From Pseudomonadota bacterium (lineage in GTDB: Bacteria > Pseudomonadota > Alphaproteobacteria > Rhizobiales > Rhizobiaceae), in contig JAEWDP010000086.1 in NCBI GenBank assembly GCA_023390055.1, positions 1-41,224 on the forward strand: a stretch of 41,224 nt of DNA. Reading direction: 5' to 3'. The position numbers and the translations under genes are program-made. The notes under the pieces were generated by a model. That model was given only the letters and a program-made list of their open reading frames with translations. It ran no database searches and had not been told where the DNA came from. Shown in pieces: positions 1 to 7,096 of this stretch; the stretch's first letter is position 1; each line of letters opens with the position of its first letter.

Positions 1-689
1 CTACGCAAACCCTCAACGACCACGAGGATTTCACTCACGGCAAACAGCCCGATGGTCAATGTCGTGAAATCGACACCGCCAAGAAGTTCAAGCGAGCCGA
101 ATGTGAACCGTTCAACACCTGAACCGCCGTCGATACCGACCATGGCCATCAGCAGCCCGATTGAAATTGCGGCCCACGTCTTTGCGGTTCTTGCATCGCC
201 GATGGTCGCCAGAAGCGCAAATGAAAGGGTCATCAGCGCAACATATTCACTTGGCCCGAATGTGACGGCTATGCGCGCCAGGGGAATAGCTAGGAATGTC
301 AACAGCACGACTGTCAATGTCCCGCCGATGAAGCTTCCGACCCCGCTGATTGCAAGGGCCGCGGCACCGCGCCCCTGCTGCGCCAGAGGAAATCCGTCAA
401 GCGTCGTCATCACGAGGCCGGGGTCTCCGGGGATGTTGAGGAGAATGGAAGAAATGCGTCCACCATAGCCGCTGCCGTAGTAGATTCCGGCCAGAAGAAT
501 GAGAGCGCTTTCAGGTGGCAGGCCAAGCGCAAAACAAAGCGGCAGGAGGAGGACGATCGAATTGATCGGGCCGATGCCCGGCAGCGCACCGACGGCCGTA
601 CCGAGTGCGGCACCCAGAAACGCAAGAAAAAGATTGAAGGGCGTGAAGGCAACCGTAAAGCCGAAGGCGAGCGAAGAAAGTGCGTCCAT
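1..689 (-). CDS. tctA: Tripartite tricarboxylate transporter large permease TctA (partial, N-terminal 229 residues)
   Basis: Large membrane subunit of a TctABC secondary transporter, which takes up carboxylates delivered by the periplasmic TctC protein using an ion gradient. The frame opens at ATG 689 and runs off the left edge, so about the first half of a roughly 500-residue protein is present. The start MDALSSLAFGF is followed by hydrophobic segments and the family's conserved glycine/proline-rich loop (VGALPGIGPINS), then YGGRISSILLNIPGDPG, typical of TctA. It lies 3 bp behind the tctB stop and is third in the operon tctC-tctB-tctA. The family assignment is firm; the substrate cannot be told from the permease. 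Confidence 0.93.
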   Translation of the reverse strand, partial: MDALSSLAFGFTVAFTPFNLFLAFLGAALGTAVGALPGIGPINSIVLLLPLCFALGLPPESALILLAGIYYGSGYGGRISSILLNIPGDPGLVMTTLDGFPLAQQGRGAAALAISGVGSFIGGTLTVVLLTFLAIPLARIAVTFGPSEYVALMTLSFALLATIGDARTAKTWAAISIGLLMAMVGIDGGSGVERFTFGSLELLGGVDFTTLTIGLFAVSEILVVVEGLR

Positions 690-692
690 GTC

Positions 693-1133
693 TTAAAATC
701 CCAGTGGTCCGCGCGGCAGACCGAGCCCCAGGCCTAGATCAATCAGTATGAAGATCACGCATGCCGTCACGATGGACGCTATGATCGACGGTATGACCCG
801 GCCTTTGAACGCCAGTGCGCAAAAGAAACCGAGGATCGATGTTGCAGGAACAAATCCCATGGGTACGAGAACAAACGGGTAGATCAGTGTCGCAGCCACG
901 ATCAGTCCCACCCGGCCGTAGTCGCCGGCTTCCCATTCGATGGTCTCTGGCCGGATTGCAACACTTGCACCTGACACCACAAGAACCAGTCCGATTATGA
1001 TCGGGAAGGCTTTCGGACCAATAGGATCAGCCGCGAACGCAACCTGAAGATTATAGCCGTGCCAGATGGCTCCGGCTCCAAGCAGAACAAGAGCGAGCCC
1101 TGTCGCCCGGTCGAAGGTCGGGTTCGCGGCCAT
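693..1133 (-). CDS. tctB: Tripartite tricarboxylate transporter small permease TctB
   Basis: Small membrane subunit of the same transporter, 146 residues. The start MAANPTFDRATGL at 1133 is preferred: it lies 4 bp after the tctC stop, whereas the longer open frame would overlap tctC. About four hydrophobic segments are visible: one near residues 8-25 containing LVLLGAGAIW, one around AFPIIIGLVLVVSG, and two in the C-terminal half (LIVAATLIYPFVLVPMGFVPATS and VTACVIFILIDLGLGL in part). The pattern of a gapped first helix followed by a DPIGPKAFP loop is usual for TctB, a poorly conserved family recognised mostly by context. No separate promoter is visible. Confidence 0.9.
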   Translation of the reverse strand: MAANPTFDRATGLALVLLGAGAIWHGYNLQVAFAADPIGPKAFPIIIGLVLVVSGASVAIRPETIEWEAGDYGRVGLIVAATLIYPFVLVPMGFVPATSILGFFCALAFKGRVIPSIIASIVTACVIFILIDLGLGLGLPRGPLGF

Positions 1134-1137
1134 CTGA

Positions 1138-2121
1138 TCAATTCCCGCTTGTTGGCAGGCCAACTTCAGCAGCGAGCGCTCTGAAGTCCTTGGTCCGCTT
1201 CTTGGCAAAGGCGTCAAAGTCGGCACCGACCAGATCGTAGGCAAACAGACCCTGTTCGGTTCTCGCCTTCTGCCACTCCGGATTGTCGTTGAGCGTGCTC
1301 AACGCATTCGTCCAATAGGCATATTGTTCGTCCGTAATTCCAGGAGGAGCATAAAATCCCCTGACGATCGGCCACTCGACGTCATAGCCGGCTTCCTTGG
1401 CTGTCGGCACATCGGCATAGGCACCCGGCAGCCTTTCGGCTGAAAATGTCGCGAGTATCTTGATTTCGCCGGCCTCGAGCTGGCCCAGCATTTCGGAGGC
1501 GTCGCCTGGAAGTGCTTCGATCGTGCCACCTAAAAGAGCGGCAAGGGCTTCTCCACCGCCTTCATAGGAGAGGTATCGCATCGCCTTCGGGTCGATACCG
1601 GCAGCCTTCGCCACCAGAGCAGGCTTCATCCAGTCCTGGCTTCCGACAGTTCCGCCGGCACCGATGGCAACCGAGGCGGGATCCTTCTTCAGCGCGGCAA
1701 CAAAATCCTCAAGCGTATTGAACGGACTATCCTTGCGGACGGCCAGGACCCCGTAATCGGCACCGATGGCACCGAGCCAGCGGACATCGTCCTCCGTGAA
1801 CCTGCCGAATTTGCCCTGAGCAAGGTTTACCCAGGATCCGGTCGAAACCGCGATGATGACATTGGGATCATCGGCGCGCTGTGCCTGGATCGTATTGTAT
1901 GCAACGGCACCAATACCTCCCGGCATGTTGGTCGTCCGGATGGTGGGCTCCACGATCCCAAACTCGTTCAGTTTCTGAGATGCGAGCCGGCAAGTCAGGT
2001 CAAATCCCCCACCAGGCGCTGCCGGCGCGATGCATTCGGGATTCCTTGGTTCGAATTCCTGCGCATGTCCCGCCACGGGGACAATCAAGGAGCAGGCCAA
2101 GAGCCAGGCAATACGTTTCAT
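1138..2121 (-). CDS. tctC: Periplasmic substrate-binding protein of a tripartite tricarboxylate transporter (TctC/Bug family)
   Basis: Extracytoplasmic solute receptor, 327 residues, the usual TctC length. The start ATG 2121 has a GGAGG Shine-Dalgarno 7 bases upstream and gives a clean signal peptide (MKRIAWLLACSLIVPVAGHA, cleavage expected after GHA at residue 20). The longer frame would put a charged leader in front of the signal. Family marks include APAAPGGGFDLTCR near the mature N-terminus (the PGGG carboxylate-pinning loop), the GGIGAVAYN segment, and GAGGTVGSQD. It is first in a tctCBA operon with its own promoter and faces a GntR regulator. The ligand is unknown: Bug proteins bind di- and tricarboxylates and many other acids. 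Confidence 0.94.
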   Translation of the reverse strand: MKRIAWLLACSLIVPVAGHAQEFEPRNPECIAPAAPGGGFDLTCRLASQKLNEFGIVEPTIRTTNMPGGIGAVAYNTIQAQRADDPNVIIAVSTGSWVNLAQGKFGRFTEDDVRWLGAIGADYGVLAVRKDSPFNTLEDFVAALKKDPASVAIGAGGTVGSQDWMKPALVAKAAGIDPKAMRYLSYEGGGEALAALLGGTIEALPGDASEMLGQLEAGEIKILATFSAERLPGAYADVPTAKEAGYDVEWPIVRGFYAPPGITDEQYAYWTNALSTLNDNPEWQKARTEQGLFAYDLVGADFDAFAKKRTKDFRALAAEVGLPTSGN

Positions 2122-2148
2122 TTTGATTCCTCCACAACCTTCCAGTAA

Positions 2149-2219
2149 TGTCGACACTATAGGCCTGAACACGACGCAATCAAGCATATATTAGTCATTT
2201 TTTTATTGATGTGTCGACA
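2149..2219. promoter_or_regulatory. tctC promoter with paired TGTCGACA operators (probable FCD-GntR sites)
   Basis: Two perfect 8-bp palindromes TGTCGACA lie at 2149-2156 and 2212-2219, with centres 63 bp apart, close to six helical turns. On the minus strand a sigma70-like promoter for tctC reads TTGATT (2178-2183), a 16-bp spacer, then TATAGT (2156-2161), so the first palindrome overlaps the end of the -10 box and the start-site region. The second palindrome lies 50 bp upstream of the gntR start. Short palindromes of the TnGTnnACA type are common for FCD regulators. The role of the divergent GntR protein is inferred from position. Confidence 0.6.
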
Positions 2220-2268
2220 ATCCAGAGTCATCATTGACCAAACCTGTTTGCCGTGAAATGGCGCCTAC

Positions 2269-2934
2269 ATGCGTACGAACCAGTCTGTCTCGATCTATGA
2301 AGCCCTCAGTCACGCCATCATGACCGGGGATATTGCGCCCGGTGCAAAACTGAGTGAACCGGCCATTGCCGAACAAATGGGTGTCAGTCGAGCACCTGTT
2401 CGCGAAGCCATCCGCCGCCTTCAGGAACGTGGGATCGTCACGCATGTTGCAAATCAGGGCGTTCGTGTCGTCTCACCCACTCTCGATGAATTTCTGGCTT
2501 TGCTGGACGTGCGTGAAGCCCTGGAGGCAATGACCTGCCGTCTGGCCGCCACGCAGATGACGCAGTCGGACATCGATGAATTGCAACGGATCGTCGAAAC
2601 GCACGGTCACGCCCTGAAGGCCGACCCGGAAGGCCCCTACATTCAAAATGACTACGATACCGACTTCCATGTGCGGCTGGCGCGCGGTTGTGGAAACGAG
2701 GTTTTGAGGGAACTTCTCTGCGACCAGTTCTACCCGCGTCTGAAGCTGTGCCGCGTCAAGCATCAGACTGTGAAGGGACGTGGTCTCGTTGCCTGGAAGG
2801 AACACCGCCGGATCATGGAGGCAATCGCCGACCGCGATGGCGAAGCCGCCGAGTTCTTGATGCGGCGCCATGTCAAGGCTGCGAGGACAGCGCTCCTCGA
2901 AGCGACGCAGATCCTGGCAAAGCAAGACGTCTGA
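2269..2934 (+). CDS. GntR-family transcriptional regulator, FCD subfamily
   Basis: 221-residue regulator. Residues about 8-70 form the winged helix-turn-helix (ISYEALSHAI-like start, then LSEPAIAEQMGVSRAPVREAIRRL, the classic GntR recognition region). The remainder is an all-helical FCD ligand domain with its metal/ligand histidines in place: DTDFHVRLA, KEHRRIMEAI and MRRHVKAA. The gene is divergent from tctCBA and is the obvious candidate to bind the paired palindromes between them. FCD proteins usually repress and are released by a carboxylate or sugar acid, which suits a transporter of carboxylates; the effector is unknown. The start ATG 2269 gives a normal N-terminus, although the Shine-Dalgarno is weak. 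Confidence 0.92.
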   Translation: MRTNQSVSIYEALSHAIMTGDIAPGAKLSEPAIAEQMGVSRAPVREAIRRLQERGIVTHVANQGVRVVSPTLDEFLALLDVREALEAMTCRLAATQMTQSDIDELQRIVETHGHALKADPEGPYIQNDYDTDFHVRLARGCGNEVLRELLCDQFYPRLKLCRVKHQTVKGRGLVAWKEHRRIMEAIADRDGEAAEFLMRRHVKAARTALLEATQILAKQDV

Positions 2935-2954
2935 TCACGATAGAACCGCCGACA

Positions 2955-2966
2955 GGTGTGCACACC
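2955..2966. repeat. Perfect 12-bp palindrome GGTGTGCACACC downstream of gntR
   Basis: The 12 bases at 2955-2966 are fully self-complementary and begin 20 bp after the gntR stop codon. No T-run follows, so it is not an intrinsic terminator. It could be a protein-binding site or chance; no neighbouring promoter was found. Confidence 0.3.
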
Positions 2967-3113
2967 CCGAGGACCTCCAATGCGTCGCTCTGCTCATAAA
3001 ACAAAACACGGCAGGTTCGGCATGGACGCCATCATTGATCTGAGCGGTTAGGTCAGACTGGCACCCTTTCGCTATGACTGCCGTCGCCATGCCGGATCCC
3101 CTGACAAGAACAT

Positions 3114-3848
3114 CTATGACGTGCCGGCCCTGTCCACACGTGGCCATACCCGAACCAGTTCGGCGTCCGGCAATGGTCGTTGAAGCTGTCTGGCCTCGCT
3201 CCATGGAGCCGTCAACCAGGTCTCGACCTCTCCCGCATTGCGGAGGATCACGGGCATCGCCTTTTCATGGACCGGGGCAACGACGCGATTTGGTTCGGTG
3301 GTCAGGAAACCAAAAAGGTCACATGTGACCAGTCCCTCCCTGATCTTGCGCACGGATTGCCAGTCCTTTACCCATAACCCCGCGAAAAACCTCAAGGGCT
3401 CGCTTTCATCACCGGCAAACCACGCGTTTGGCACAGGCCCCGTTTGCGTCTTTCCCGCAGGATCGGGCTCGGCAAAGCGTGTGAACGGCACGACGCAGCG
3501 ATTTGCAGGCCCCGTCCACCTCAGCCAGTGACGACTGTCCAGGCGCCTGATGTTGGTGGTTCCCCTGTCGGGCTCCATCTTGAGCAATTGCGCAAAATCC
3601 ACATCCTTACCCTTGTCGCGAAGCTTGTCGGCACGTCTGGTCGCGGCCCTCAACAAAGCCTGCTGTGAGCTTGGCATGCCCCAGCGCACCCACGCCATCT
3701 CCCTTCCCTCGCCGGCATTTCGCACAATCGGAGCCATCTGGTCCGGATAGATGTCAATCGATGGCTGCAGGTTTCCCAGTCGATCGAGCGCGTTGGTGAT
3801 TGCCCTTATCGCTTCCTGGTTGGTCGTGACATTGTAGAGATTGCACAT
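3114..3848 (-). CDS. SRAP domain protein (YedK/HMCES-type abasic-site DNA-protein crosslink protein)
   Basis: SRAP proteins shield abasic sites in single-stranded DNA by forming a thiazolidine crosslink through an N-terminal cysteine exposed after Met removal. The start ATG 3848 is chosen because it places that Cys at position 2 (MCNLYN) and has a GAGG-type ribosome site; the longer frame would bury it. The product has 244 residues. Other active-site marks are the asparagine in TNIRRLDS, the glutamate in FTRFAEP and the histidine in VHEKAMPVIL. The VVPFTRFAEPDPAGK segment is a variant often seen in alphaproteobacteria in place of the GWYEW-like motif. No LexA box was recognised upstream. The gene is on the same strand as, and downstream of, the RES-Xre pair. 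Confidence 0.9.
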   Translation of the reverse strand: MCNLYNVTTNQEAIRAITNALDRLGNLQPSIDIYPDQMAPIVRNAGEGREMAWVRWGMPSSQQALLRAATRRADKLRDKGKDVDFAQLLKMEPDRGTTNIRRLDSRHWLRWTGPANRCVVPFTRFAEPDPAGKTQTGPVPNAWFAGDESEPLRFFAGLWVKDWQSVRKIREGLVTCDLFGFLTTEPNRVVAPVHEKAMPVILRNAGEVETWLTAPWSEARQLQRPLPDAELVRVWPRVDRAGTS

Positions 3849-3960
3849 CTGAAGCTCATCCTCATTCCGGCCCTGGCCAAAGCCACACAACGGCTTTTCC
3901 TCAATCTGTCACATGGCCCGGTGCAACCGCGCGACTAACATGACGGGCGGACTACGCAGA

Positions 3961-4653
3961 CTACAATGCGAAGATCTCGCTCGTTCTGCAATTTCGGATC
4001 CTGTCGACCCGCACGCCATCCCAGTGAAAATCAAAATGGTCGGCCTGAACCGGAATGGTCATGAGGTCGGGCCAGAAGATTGCGATACACTCACCTGAAG
4101 GGCAGCGCACGCTTTGATAGATGATCCCGTTGGAGCCTTCCATGCGAAGACGCTTCCCAAGGGCCTGTGTCAGCGAGTAGTCATCTGGATGATGATATTG
4201 CGGGCATGATCTGACGTCATTCAGATCCAGGTCGATCTGGTTGACAAGCATGCGGAATTGCGATGTCCATCCTGCTTCCTCGCCACTGCTTGCCATGGCC
4301 TTTCCATGGTGATGTGCAACTTCACGAAGCGCGACCTCTTCCCGGTTTCCTGCACTATAGACGCCGTAGGAACCGTCGGTGAAACGCCCCGGACGATCGG
4401 TACTGACGTGTACAAAGGGTGCCATGAGGTAGCTGGCACCATTACCGCTGACACGCCGTTCGGATGGAACGGCATCAAGGGATCCTATGTGGTCCCATAT
4501 GCGGGGATTGGTCTTTGCTTCCGCTGATGCCAGTGCTTCCCAGTCCTTCGGATCGGCAATGTCTTCGAAAAGATCGATCGGGGGATGGATCGAGCGGATG
4601 ATCCTGAATGCCTTCGGCCACGCAACATGGACAATCGGCTGATCCGCGTTCAC
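3961..4653 (-). CDS. RES-domain toxin (predicted NAD+-degrading)
   Basis: Toxin half of a RES-Xre type II system; characterised RES toxins deplete cellular NAD+. The product has 230 residues. The conserved Arg (FRIIRS near residue 17), Glu (in GVYSAGNREEVALREVAHHH) and Ser (in GIIYQSVRCPSGECIAIFWP) regions of the fold can all be seen. The start is GTG 4653, overlapping the antitoxin stop by four bases (GTGA), which implies translational coupling behind the antitoxin. It is somewhat longer than minimal RES domains because of an N-terminal stretch of about 70 residues. Full length and motif retention suggest it is functional. Confidence 0.87.
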   Translation of the reverse strand: MNADQPIVHVAWPKAFRIIRSIHPPIDLFEDIADPKDWEALASAEAKTNPRIWDHIGSLDAVPSERRVSGNGASYLMAPFVHVSTDRPGRFTDGSYGVYSAGNREEVALREVAHHHGKAMASSGEEAGWTSQFRMLVNQIDLDLNDVRSCPQYHHPDDYSLTQALGKRLRMEGSNGIIYQSVRCPSGECIAIFWPDLMTIPVQADHFDFHWDGVRVDRIRNCRTSEIFAL

Positions 4654-5060
4654 CAGCCACCCCGCTCCGCATCGAGATAGGAGCGGATCCGTGCCAGTGA
4701 GAACATGTCACCTTGCGCCATGACGTCAATCGGTGTGCGATCACCAAACACCTTGTTGGGCTTGCGTATCCATGCATATCCTCGTTCCGCATCCGAAAAG
4801 AGGTAGCGCAGCCCCTTGTGAATACCCATGAGCAGAGATAGGCGCGTGGCGAGATCACGATCGATGCGGCCAGGTTCATCGGCTTTCCAGCGCGCATAGG
4901 TACGGGACGCAAGCCCACCAAGAATTTCGCGCGCCTCCCCGTCGCTCACCTTCCATTTGTCAAACAGCCTGATGACGGCACGGGCCATTGCCTGTGCTTC
5001 TTCCGGTGTAATATGCGCCACGTGGGGCGCGGCATGTGTCCGCGGAATTTCCTGCAGCAT
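4650..5060 (-). CDS. Xre/MbcA/ParS-type antitoxin of the RES toxin
   Basis: 136-residue antitoxin. The start ATG 5060 has a strong AAGGAG site 9 bases upstream; the longer open frame would begin inside the promoter. The N-terminal half is a helix-turn-helix region (EAQAMARAVIRLFDKWKV, then GLASRTYARWKADEPG), and the C-terminal half carries the toxin-binding antitoxin domain (RLSLLMGIHKGLRYLFSD, then YAWIRKPNKVFGDRTPIDVM, the typical 'PN..F.g.sPld.m' motif). It precedes the toxin and overlaps it by four bases. The palindrome upstream is a likely autoregulatory site. Confidence 0.88.
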   Translation of the reverse strand: MLQEIPRTHAAPHVAHITPEEAQAMARAVIRLFDKWKVSDGEAREILGGLASRTYARWKADEPGRIDRDLATRLSLLMGIHKGLRYLFSDAERGYAWIRKPNKVFGDRTPIDVMAQGDMFSLARIRSYLDAERGGW

Positions 5061-5072
5061 GGACAATTCTCC

Positions 5073-5109
5073 TTTGGCACAAATTAAGGTATTTGATGCC
5101 AAATGGCAA
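5073..5109 (-). promoter_or_regulatory. RES-Xre promoter/operator region
   Basis: A 12-bp perfect palindrome TGCCAAATGGCA lies at 5097-5108, and a related half-site TTTGGCA at 5073-5079. On the minus strand TTGCCA (5104-5109) and TAATTT (5081-5086) sit 17 bp apart and could be -35 and -10 boxes, so bound protein would cover the -35 element. The predicted transcription start would fall very close to the Shine-Dalgarno, so the -10 call is tentative. Autoregulation by the antitoxin is inferred from family behaviour. Confidence 0.45.
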
Positions 5110-5241
5110 GTTTCGAGATATCGGCCGGCTGCACCACTTCAGTCAGCATGAAGTTTTGCCCGAGCCGTCAGGTTTGGCGGCATCCCTTCCGGTAATGACT
5201 TCAATGCAGATGCGATATCGCCGGCTTCATTCCCCAGATCG

Positions 5242-5265
5242 GCAGCTATAGCTGCAACGTATACT
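5242..5265 (+). promoter_or_regulatory. Perfect palindrome GCAGCTATAGCTGC next to a TATACT box, upstream of the catabolic operon
   Basis: The 14-bp palindrome is at 5242-5255, followed at 5260-5265 by TATACT, a good -10 match about 90 bp before the flavoprotein start. No convincing -35 is seen 17 bp upstream, which would fit a promoter needing an activator bound at the palindrome. Which regulator binds is unknown; the LysR protein at 11740 is a candidate by neighbourhood only. Confidence 0.35.
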
Positions 5266-5356
5266 GCCCAAGGAAAACACTATTAGAAGATTTGGTCGTT
5301 TGCCCCTAGTTGTGGTCAACGGCAAGGACCTGAACAATGAGGAGGACTGGTAAGCG

Positions 5357-7096
5357 ATGCGGTTGGATCCTTCGATGCAGCGATCGCTTGGCGAACTGGA
5401 TGCAGTCGACCTCATCGTCGTCGGCTCCGGTGCCGCAGGCCTGACCGCTGCGTTGACGGCGATACTGGAGGGACTGACCGTGATCGTCCTGGAGATATCA
5501 TCAAAATTTGGAGGTACCACGGCACGCTCGTCCGGCACGGTATGGATCCCCGACAACCAGTTGATGCGGGCCGCCGGTCTTGCACCGGACAGGCAAGCGG
5601 CCAAGGCCTATCTTTCAGATATCGTAAACGGTCATGCCCGCCCCGAACAATGGTCAGCATATCTTGATGAGGCCCCGAAGATGCAGGCCGACCTGGAAGC
5701 GCGCGCAGGCATTGCGTTTCGTCCATTCATGAAAGCGCCAGACTACCGAAGTTCACTCAAGGGTGCTGCTTTGGGCGGTCGGGCACTTGAACCGATGGCC
5801 TTTGACGGCAGGCTCCTCGGTAACTGGTTTGACAAGCTTGCCGAACCGATGCGCGAACTGACCGTCCTTGGCGGCATGATGCTGACGCGTGGAGAAGCGC
5901 AAAGGCTCATCCATGCGGAGCGCTCCGCATCCGCCATCCTTGAAGGACTGCGTCTTGTTTCACGCCACTTGCGTGATCGCGTCCGTTTCAAGCGCGGCAC
6001 GCGCCTCGTGATGGGAAATGCCCTGGTGGCAAGGCTTCTCCATGGCGTATTGACCCGTGGCGGATCAGCCTTCACGGACGTCCACATCGACCGGCTGCAC
6101 TTCAAAGAGGATCGCGTGTCCGGGGTCAGCGGCGTTCACCTCGGTCGCGCCTTCACGCTCGACGCCCGGGCCGGTGTCGTATTGGCGGGAGGGGGTTTTC
6201 CGGCAAACGAGGAAATGCGCGCGCGCTACCTGCCGGCGCTCACACCCTGTCACACCCCGGCCAGCCCCTTTGCCAACGGCTCGACCATCAATCTCGGGGT
6301 TTCAGCCGGTGGCCATATCGGGCCAGACGCCGGATCGAACGCCATGTGGTTTCCCTCGTCACTGTGGCCAAGGAAAGACGGTGGCGTGGCAGTCTATCCG
6401 CATATCGCACTTGACCGTGCAAAGCCCGGCTCCATCATCGTTGATCAAAACGGCGAACGATTTGCCAATGAAGCCGCAAGTTATCACGACTTCTGCTGCG
6501 CCATGTTCGACCACGGGGCAACTGCCGTTCCGGCCTACATGATTGCAGGACGCGATTTCATCCGCCGCTATGGCCTTGGTGTCATCCGACCGAGAACACC
6601 GTCCCTGAAGGCGTACCTTTCGGCCGGTTATCTCAGACATGGCGACAATCCGGACGCGCTTGCCCGCACATTGGGGTTGCCGCAAGGATCTCTTGGTCGC
6701 AGCATCGATCGTTTCAACGCATTTGCAAAGTCAGGTCACGACGCTGATTTCAAGCGCGGCGACAGTGCCTATGAAAGATCGAATGGCGATGAGGACCGCG
6801 GGTTCAAGAACCCGTGCCTTGGTCCCGTCGCAACCGACGCGCTTTATGCGGTGGCGCTTTGGCCAACGCCGCTCGCCACGGCCCGCGGCCTTCTCTGCAA
6901 TGAGACCGGCAATGTCCTTGGCGACGATGGTCGACCCCTGCCTGGCCTTTATGCGGCAGGCAATGACATGCAATCGGTTTTCGGCGGGCAGTATCCGGGT
7001 GCCGGAGCCCAGATCGGCCCAGCAATGACATTTGCATGGACGGCCGCCAGACACGCGGCAAGTCACATGCGCAAACATCACGGGAGAACAGGATGA
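5357..7096 (+). CDS. FAD-dependent dehydrogenase of the fumarate reductase/3-ketosteroid dehydrogenase-like family
   Basis: 579-residue flavoprotein (FAD_binding_2 fold). The N-terminus has the Rossmann motif VVGSGAAGLTAAL (about residues 21-33), followed by FGGTTARSSGTVWIPDN, where the GGTTA(x)SGG-like flavin loop is expected. The C-terminus has GLYAAGNDMQSVFGGQYPGAGAQIGPAMTF in part, very like the end of 3-ketosteroid delta1-dehydrogenases. These enzymes remove hydrogens next to a ketone in a ring. AGGAGGA lies 10 bases before the ATG. The stop overlaps the start of the next gene (ATGA), so it is probably coupled to the ThDP enzyme. No other steroid genes are present, so oxidation of a smaller cyclic ketone is more likely (inference). 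Confidence 0.85.
   Translation: MRLDPSMQRSLGELDAVDLIVVGSGAAGLTAALTAILEGLTVIVLEISSKFGGTTARSSGTVWIPDNQLMRAAGLAPDRQAAKAYLSDIVNGHARPEQWSAYLDEAPKMQADLEARAGIAFRPFMKAPDYRSSLKGAALGGRALEPMAFDGRLLGNWFDKLAEPMRELTVLGGMMLTRGEAQRLIHAERSASAILEGLRLVSRHLRDRVRFKRGTRLVMGNALVARLLHGVLTRGGSAFTDVHIDRLHFKEDRVSGVSGVHLGRAFTLDARAGVVLAGGGFPANEEMRARYLPALTPCHTPASPFANGSTINLGVSAGGHIGPDAGSNAMWFPSSLWPRKDGGVAVYPHIALDRAKPGSIIVDQNGERFANEAASYHDFCCAMFDHGATAVPAYMIAGRDFIRRYGLGVIRPRTPSLKAYLSAGYLRHGDNPDALARTLGLPQGSLGRSIDRFNAFAKSGHDADFKRGDSAYERSNGDEDRGFKNPCLGPVATDALYAVALWPTPLATARGLLCNETGNVLGDDGRPLPGLYAAGNDMQSVFGGQYPGAGAQIGPAMTFAWTAARHAASHMRKHHGRTG

Noticed and set aside
3849..3960. LexA box before the SRAP gene
   Set aside because: No GTTC-N7-GTTC or GAAC-N7-GAAC motif of the alphaproteobacterial type was found.
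5357..7096. Steroid degradation cluster
   Set aside because: Only the flavoprotein resembles a steroid enzyme; no other steroid genes are present.
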